Positions 60,047-64,000 of a stretch of 64,000 nucleotides of DNA are shown here, one piece after another (positions within the stretch are counted from its first letter, which is position 1; each line of letters opens with the position of its first letter). Below the pieces are notes generated by a model, which was not told the DNA's origin, did not search any database, and saw only the letters and a list, made by a program, of their open reading frames with translations. The DNA lies in the NCBI RefSeq assembly GCF_008704935.1, contig NZ_CP023692.1, positions 5,641,001-5,705,000 on the forward strand, in the 5' to 3' direction. A program made the position numbers and the translations under genes. This DNA is from Streptomyces vinaceus (GTDB lineage: Bacteria > Actinomycetota > Actinomycetes > Streptomycetales > Streptomycetaceae).

Positions 60047-60832
60047 ATGTCTCTGCTCTCCATGTCCCCCTGGGAATCGCTCGCGGTGTTCGCGGCCGGC
60101 GTCGGCGCCGGCACGATCAACACCATCGTCGGCTCCGGCACCCTCATCACCTTCCCGGTGCTGCTCGCCACCGGACTCCCGCCGGTCACCGCCAACGTGT
60201 CCAACACCCTCGGCCTGGTGCCCGGCGCCGTCAGCGGAGCCATCGGCTACCGCAAGGAGCTCCAGGGCCAGCGCGCCCGCATCATGCGGCTCGGCGCCGT
60301 CTCCCTCGTCGGGGGGCTCGCCGGCGCCGTCCTGCTCGTCACCCTGCCGTCGGACTCCTTCGACACGATCGTGCCGATCCTCATCGCGGTCGCCCTCGTG
60401 CTCGTCGTCCTCCAGCCCCGGCTCGCCGCAGCCCTGCGCAGGCGCCAGGAAGCCACCGGCACGGAGCCCGGACACCCCGACGGCGGCTCGGCCCTGCTCA
60501 CCGGGATGCTGCTCTCCAGCGCGTACGGGGGCTACTTCGGCGCAGCCCAGGGCGTGCTCTACGTCGGGCTGATGGGCCTGCTGCTCCACGAGGAACTGCA
60601 ACGCATCAACGCCGTCAAGAACGTCCTCGCCGCCCTCGTCAACGGCATCGCGGCCGTCTTCTTCCTCTTCGTCGCCGAGTTCGACTGGACGGCCGTGCTG
60701 CTGATCGCCGTCGGCTCCACCCTCGGCGGCCAGATCGGCGCCAAGGTCGGCCGCCGCCTGTCCCCGACCGTGCTCCGCGCGGTCATCGTCGTGGTCGGCG
60801 TGATCGCCATCGTCCAGTTGCTGCTCCGCTGA
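60047..60832 (+). CDS. TauE/SafE family sulfite/organosulfur exporter-like protein
   Basis: 261 residues from ATG 60047 (AAAGGGGA upstream; earlier in-frame ATGs at 60035 and 60002 have poor spacing). About eight hydrophobic helices in two homologous halves, with GAGTINTIVGSGTLITFPVL near the start, a TauE/SafE signature. Substrate not deducible. It converges with the HNH gene. Confidence 0.9.
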   Translation: MSLLSMSPWESLAVFAAGVGAGTINTIVGSGTLITFPVLLATGLPPVTANVSNTLGLVPGAVSGAIGYRKELQGQRARIMRLGAVSLVGGLAGAVLLVTLPSDSFDTIVPILIAVALVLVVLQPRLAAALRRRQEATGTEPGHPDGGSALLTGMLLSSAYGGYFGAAQGVLYVGLMGLLLHEELQRINAVKNVLAALVNGIAAVFFLFVAEFDWTAVLLIAVGSTLGGQIGAKVGRRLSPTVLRAVIVVVGVIAIVQLLLR

Positions 60833-60892
60833 GCGACGTACGGGAAATACGTCGCCCAGCGCAGGTACCCACGACGGCGAGCGCCCCGCGTA

Positions 60893-61396
60893 CTAGGCGG
60901 AACGCTCCAGCCACTCCGGCAGGACGTCCTGCCCGCCGACCCCCAGGGCCAGCAGCATGGCGTCCGCCGGAGACGGCACGAAGGGCTTGCGCAGGAGCGG
61001 CATCCCCGCCTCCTCCGGAGTCCGGGCCGCCTTGCGGTGGTTGTCCTCGGCACAGGAGGCCACCGTGTTCAGCCACGTGTCCCCACCACCCTGCGCCCGC
61101 GGCAGTACGTGGTCCACGGTCGTCGCGCGCTTCCCGCAGTACGCGCAACGGTGCTGGTCCCGGACCAGCACCCCCCTCCGCGACCAGGGAGCATGTCTTC
61201 GGAACGGCACCCGTACGTACCGGCACAGCCTGATCACCCGGGGCAGCGGAAGATCCATGGAGGCACCGCGCACACGCAGTTCGGGGTGCGACTGCTCGAC
61301 CACGGCCTTGTCCTGAAGGACCAGGACCACAGCCCGGTTCAGCGTCACCGTCGACAGCGGCTCGAAGCTCGCATTCAGCACCAGCGTGTCCCGCAT
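60893..61396 (-). CDS. HNH endonuclease family protein
   Basis: 167 residues from ATG 61396 with GGGAGG upstream; codons further upstream are not supported. A conserved N-terminus (TLVLNASFEPLSTVTLNRAV) precedes the HNH zinc-nuclease core CAYCGKRATTVDHVLPRAQGG with a later WLNTVASCAEDNHRKA. This single-domain HNH form is widespread in actinobacteria and cyanobacteria, and is likely chromosomal rather than a mobile-element gene. Confidence 0.93.
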   Translation of the reverse strand: MRDTLVLNASFEPLSTVTLNRAVVLVLQDKAVVEQSHPELRVRGASMDLPLPRVIRLCRYVRVPFRRHAPWSRRGVLVRDQHRCAYCGKRATTVDHVLPRAQGGGDTWLNTVASCAEDNHRKAARTPEEAGMPLLRKPFVPSPADAMLLALGVGGQDVLPEWLERSA

Positions 61397-61492
61397 CTCG
61401 CCCACCTCCCGTGTGCAGGCCCGCGACCACACCGGCGGCAGGGCCCGCAACCACTCTGGCCGCGCGCGCCACGCGGGACAACGCAATAAAAA

Positions 61493-61529
61493 TGCCCGGT
61501 CCTGGTCGCCTTTAGACCAGGACCGGGCA
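61493..61529 (-). terminator. Intrinsic terminator after the PEBP gene
   Basis: A perfect 15-base stem (61493-61507 with 61515-61529); on the minus strand it is followed by TTTTTA. Confidence 0.93.
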
Positions 61530-61545
61530 AACGCACGGCGAACGA

Positions 61546-62079
61546 TCAGCCCGCGGGGGCCTCGTACTCACCGATCAGCTGCGCCCGTCCCAACGAGTGG
61601 AACCGCAGATTGAATCCGACGACCGCCGGCGAGGCGTCCGCACCGGGACCCAGCTTCTCCTGGTCCACCGCGTACACGGTGAACACGTAGCGGTGCCGCT
61701 CCCCGGCCGGCGGAGCCGCCCCGCCGAAGTCCCGCGTGCCGTAGTCGTTCCGTACGTGCACGGCCCCGGCGGGCAGCCCCTCGAACTTCCCGCTGCCCGC
61801 CCCCGCCGGCAGCTCGGTGACCGACGCGGGCAGATCGAAGAGCACCCAGTGCCAGAAGCCGCTGCCCGTCGGGGCATCCGGGTCGAAGCACGTCACGGCG
61901 AAGCTCTTCGTCCCTTCCGGGAAACCCTCCCACCGCAGGTGCGGGGAGACGTTGCCGCCCTTCAGCACCTGGGCGTCACCCAGCTCACCACCGGGTTCGA
62001 GATCCGCGCTCTCCACGGAGAACGCGTGCACCCGGGGGTGGAAATCGTGGGGAAGGGGCGCCCTGTTCTGCTCGGCCAC
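61546..62079 (-). CDS. YbhB/YbcL family Raf kinase inhibitor-like (PEBP) protein
   Basis: 177 residues from GTG 62079 with AGGAGG seven bases upstream. PEBP ligand-site motifs: CFDPDAPTGSGFWHWVLFDL (DPDAP and the HW pair) and a later GERHRYVFTVYAVD. The bacterial proteins bind small anions or phospholipid head groups; role unclear. Confidence 0.93.
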   Translation of the reverse strand: MAEQNRAPLPHDFHPRVHAFSVESADLEPGGELGDAQVLKGGNVSPHLRWEGFPEGTKSFAVTCFDPDAPTGSGFWHWVLFDLPASVTELPAGAGSGKFEGLPAGAVHVRNDYGTRDFGGAAPPAGERHRYVFTVYAVDQEKLGPGADASPAVVGFNLRFHSLGRAQLIGEYEAPAG

Positions 62080-62107
62080 TGCTGAACCTCCTGATCGCGA
62101 ACCAGTA

Positions 62108-62137
62108 CGGGTGCCGGCAGCGGAACGCCGGCACCCG
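62108..62137 (-). terminator. Hairpin downstream of the Spo0M gene
   Basis: CGGGTGCCGGC (62108-62118) pairs with GCCGGCACCCG (62127-62137). No T-run. It may also influence translation of the next gene. Confidence 0.6.
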
Positions 62138-62144
62138 GCCGAGC

Positions 62145-62927
62145 CTAGAACCAGTTGCGCTGCGAACCCACGGACGCGATCCACTGGTTGAGGTACGCCG
62201 CCCAGTCGGTCCCCTGGTACGACTGCAGCCCCACCTGGAAGCAGCGGTAGGTGTCGCTGCCCTCGGAGAACAGCCCCGACTTCTTGTCCATCTCCAGCAC
62301 GACGTCCATCTCACGGCCGTCCGAGACGAAGGTCAGCTCGACCTGGTTCAGCCCGCGGTACTGCGACGGCGGCAGGAACTCGATCTCCTGGTAGAACGGC
62401 AGCGTCTGGCGGGTCCCGCGGATGTGCCCGCGCTCCATGTCCGCGCTGCGGAAGCTGAAGCCCAGCTGACGGAAGGCGTCGAGGATCGCCTGCTGCGCCG
62501 GCACCGGGTGCACGTTGATCGGGTCGAGGTCGCCGGCGTCCACCGCGCGCGCGATCTCCAGCTCCGTGCTGACCCCGATGTTCATCCCGTGCAGGTGCTG
62601 GCCCCCGAAGTGGGTGATCGGCGTCTCCCACGGGATCTCCAGACCGAACGGCACCACGTGCAGGGCGCCCGCCTGCACCTGGAAGGCACCGCCGAGGCGC
62701 TGCTTGGTGAAGACGATGTCCTGCTTGTACTCCTGGTCGTTCCCCTCCACCTCCACCCGCGCCTGGAGACCGACCGACAGGCCCTCGATCTGCTGCTCCA
62801 CGGAACCGCCCTGGATGCGGACCTCGCCCTGGACGATCCCGCCCGGCACGACGTTCGGCTCGGTGATGATCGTGTCCACCGAAGCACCGCCGGCACCCAG
62901 CGCCGCGAACAGCTTCTTGAACCCCAT
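62145..62927 (-). CDS. Spo0M family sporulation-control protein
   Basis: 260 residues from ATG 62927. Arrestin-like beta-sandwich sequence (VDTIITEPNVVPGGIVQGEV, VPFGLEIPWETPITHFGGQ, QVELTFVSDGREMDVVLEMD) typical of SpoOM. In Bacillus it affects sporulation phosphorelay output; in Streptomyces the relative is linked to development. The role here is inferred from the family. Diverges from the glycosylase gene. Confidence 0.93.
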   Translation of the reverse strand: MGFKKLFAALGAGGASVDTIITEPNVVPGGIVQGEVRIQGGSVEQQIEGLSVGLQARVEVEGNDQEYKQDIVFTKQRLGGAFQVQAGALHVVPFGLEIPWETPITHFGGQHLHGMNIGVSTELEIARAVDAGDLDPINVHPVPAQQAILDAFRQLGFSFRSADMERGHIRGTRQTLPFYQEIEFLPPSQYRGLNQVELTFVSDGREMDVVLEMDKKSGLFSEGSDTYRCFQVGLQSYQGTDWAAYLNQWIASVGSQRNWF

Positions 62928-63038
62928 GCTCTGACTCCCCTTGAAGGCTCGTGCGACTACCGCTTACGAGTACACCCTGACAAACGCGGAACCTTAGGCC
63001 CCGGTTGCAGGTCCACGCGTTGGACTACGCTCGACCGG

Positions 63039-63680
63039 ATGAGCGCGCGCCCCGACCGTACGCCCCTGGCCCGGTCCTTCTTCGACCGGCCGGTCCTCAC
63101 CGTGGCCCCGGACCTCCTCGGCCGGATCCTGGTCCGCCGTACCCCCGAGGGCCCCATGGAACTGCGCATCACGGAGGTGGAGGCGTACGAGGGGGAGGCC
63201 GACCCGGGCTCCCACGCCTACCGCGGCCGCACCCAGCGCAACGCGTCGATGTTCGGTCCGCCCGGACACGCGTACGTGTACTTCATCTACGGGATGTGGT
63301 TCAGCCTGAACCTCGTGTGCGGTCCGCCGGGGCACGCGAGCGGGGTGCTGCTGCGCGCGGGCGAGATCACCGTGGGCGCGGATCTGGCTCGCAAACGTCG
63401 GCTTTCAGCCAGAAGCGACCGAGAACTGGCCAAAGGCCCGGCCCGGCTGGCCACCGCTCTGTCGGTCGACCGCTCCCTGGACGGCACCGACCTCTGTGAC
63501 GGCCCCGATTCCCCCCTGGCACTCCTGACGGGCACCGCCACCTCGTCCGACCTGGTGAGCAACGGTCCGCGCACGGGAGTCGGCGGCGCCGGCGCGGATC
63601 ACCCGTACCGCTACTGGATCACGCACGACCCCACGGTGAGCCCGTACCGACCCCATGCGCCACGCCGCCGTTCAACTTGA
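63039..63680 (+). CDS. DNA-3-methyladenine glycosylase, AAG/MPG family
   Basis: 213 residues from ATG 63039; in-frame codons upstream lie opposite the Spo0M gene and are rejected. AAG fold motifs: ARSFFDRPVLTVAPDLLGRI, catalytic Glu region ITEVEAYEGEADPGSHAYRG, the intercalating-tyrosine stretch YVYFIYGMWFSLNLVCG and the closing HPYRYWI. It removes alkylated purines in base excision repair. Confidence 0.95.
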   Translation: MSARPDRTPLARSFFDRPVLTVAPDLLGRILVRRTPEGPMELRITEVEAYEGEADPGSHAYRGRTQRNASMFGPPGHAYVYFIYGMWFSLNLVCGPPGHASGVLLRAGEITVGADLARKRRLSARSDRELAKGPARLATALSVDRSLDGTDLCDGPDSPLALLTGTATSSDLVSNGPRTGVGGAGADHPYRYWITHDPTVSPYRPHAPRRRST

Positions 63681-63804
63681 CTCCACCTTGGCGGACGCCT
63701 AACGTAGCCCGAGCCGCTTGAACGGGGCACTGCCATCAGCAGACCTCCGGGGCGGCCAACCCACTACCTACGACGTTCCCCTGGCGGGGTCGATTTCGGC
63801 GTGC

Positions 63805-64000
63805 CCGAATTCGAATCCGGTGGCTCGATTATGAGTCGCAAGGGATAAGCGCTAAAGTGGTGGAACGCCGAAAGGCAAAGGCCCCCAACGGCCGCCGAAT
63901 TCAAATCCGAGTCGGAAACGACGAGGAAATGATCTGGTAGAGTTGGAAACGAAGAACGAAAGCCCGGAGGAAAGCCCCAGTAAGTGTTACTGCGGGTGAG
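63805..64000 (+). promoter_or_regulatory. Tandem promoter and leader region of a ribosomal RNA operon
   Basis: Two near-identical upstream units, CCGAATTCGAATCCG (63805-63819) and CCGAATTCAAATCCG (63895-63909), each followed by a -10-like element (TAAAGT at 63853, TAGAGT at 63938) and then an A-rich GGAACGCCGAAAGG or GGAAACGAAGAACGAAAG stretch. The run AAAGCCCGGAGGAAAGCCCC near the end closely resembles the 16S leader of Streptomyces rrn operons from memory. The 16S gene would start beyond the window. Bases 63681-63804 show nothing recognisable. Confidence 0.75.

Noticed and set aside
60893..61396. HNH gene as part of a mobile element
   Set aside because: No neighbouring integrase, repeats or phage genes, and the protein matches a widespread stand-alone chromosomal type.
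63805..63830. TTCGAATCC resembling a tRNA T-arm
   Set aside because: No complementary stem, anticodon arm or acceptor could be built around it; it belongs to a repeated promoter unit.

Overview
The window reads as a stretch of a Streptomyces chromosome. Nearly every gene is GC-rich with strong G/C third-position bias. Several families are typical of the genus: a chaplin, a 73-residue Gbn-type nucleoid protein, a 'streptophobe' membrane protein and a 39-residue SGM_5486-type peptide. From memory, the gene order follows the conserved core of S. coelicolor in descending order from about SCO1848 to about SCO1793 (cobQ, pitH2, gbn, moaA, tyrS, fabG/inhA, chpE, spo0M). That comparison was not computed here.

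Region by region: 1-5010 is a leftward cobalamin operon (cobD, cobQ, chelatase subunit, start of cobO) behind a cobalamin riboswitch. 5061-6724 is a phosphate-transport unit with a PHO box. 6975-13540 holds a hydrolase, a VOC protein, a zinc metallopeptidase, an ABC-F ATPase preceded by a seven-residue mini-ORF, and Gbn. 13706-17011 is an enoyl-CoA hydratase followed by a five-gene Asp23/AmaP envelope-stress cluster. 17024-19948 is leftward housekeeping (SDR, SURF1, zinc-binding protein, DEDDh exonuclease).

20030-30957 looks more accessory. A TetR regulator faces an operon of acetoacetate-decarboxylase-like protein, SDR and two tandem amidohydrolases. It is followed by a 1017-residue NACHT-LRR ATPase (a bacterial NLR-like protein and the most attractive candidate immune gene here), and then a fatty-acid-hydroxylase/lysoplasmalogenase/zinc-dehydrogenase group.

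31034-48523 returns to core functions: secreted subtilase, DUF485/ActP symporter, moaA, tyrS, a TldD/TldE pair separated by an unusual duplicated junction, fabG-fabI, a GntR/MFS divergent pair, a SixA-like phosphatase and serB. 48753-63680 carries a streptophobe protein, a two-FHA ABC exporter, a transglycosylase, a GAF kinase/LuxR regulator next to a chaplin, NfeD/SPFH, TauE/SafE, HNH, PEBP, Spo0M and a 3-methyladenine glycosylase. The last ~200 bases look like the tandem promoter and leader of a ribosomal RNA operon whose 16S gene lies beyond the window. No tRNA, CRISPR array, insertion sequence or prophage was recognised.
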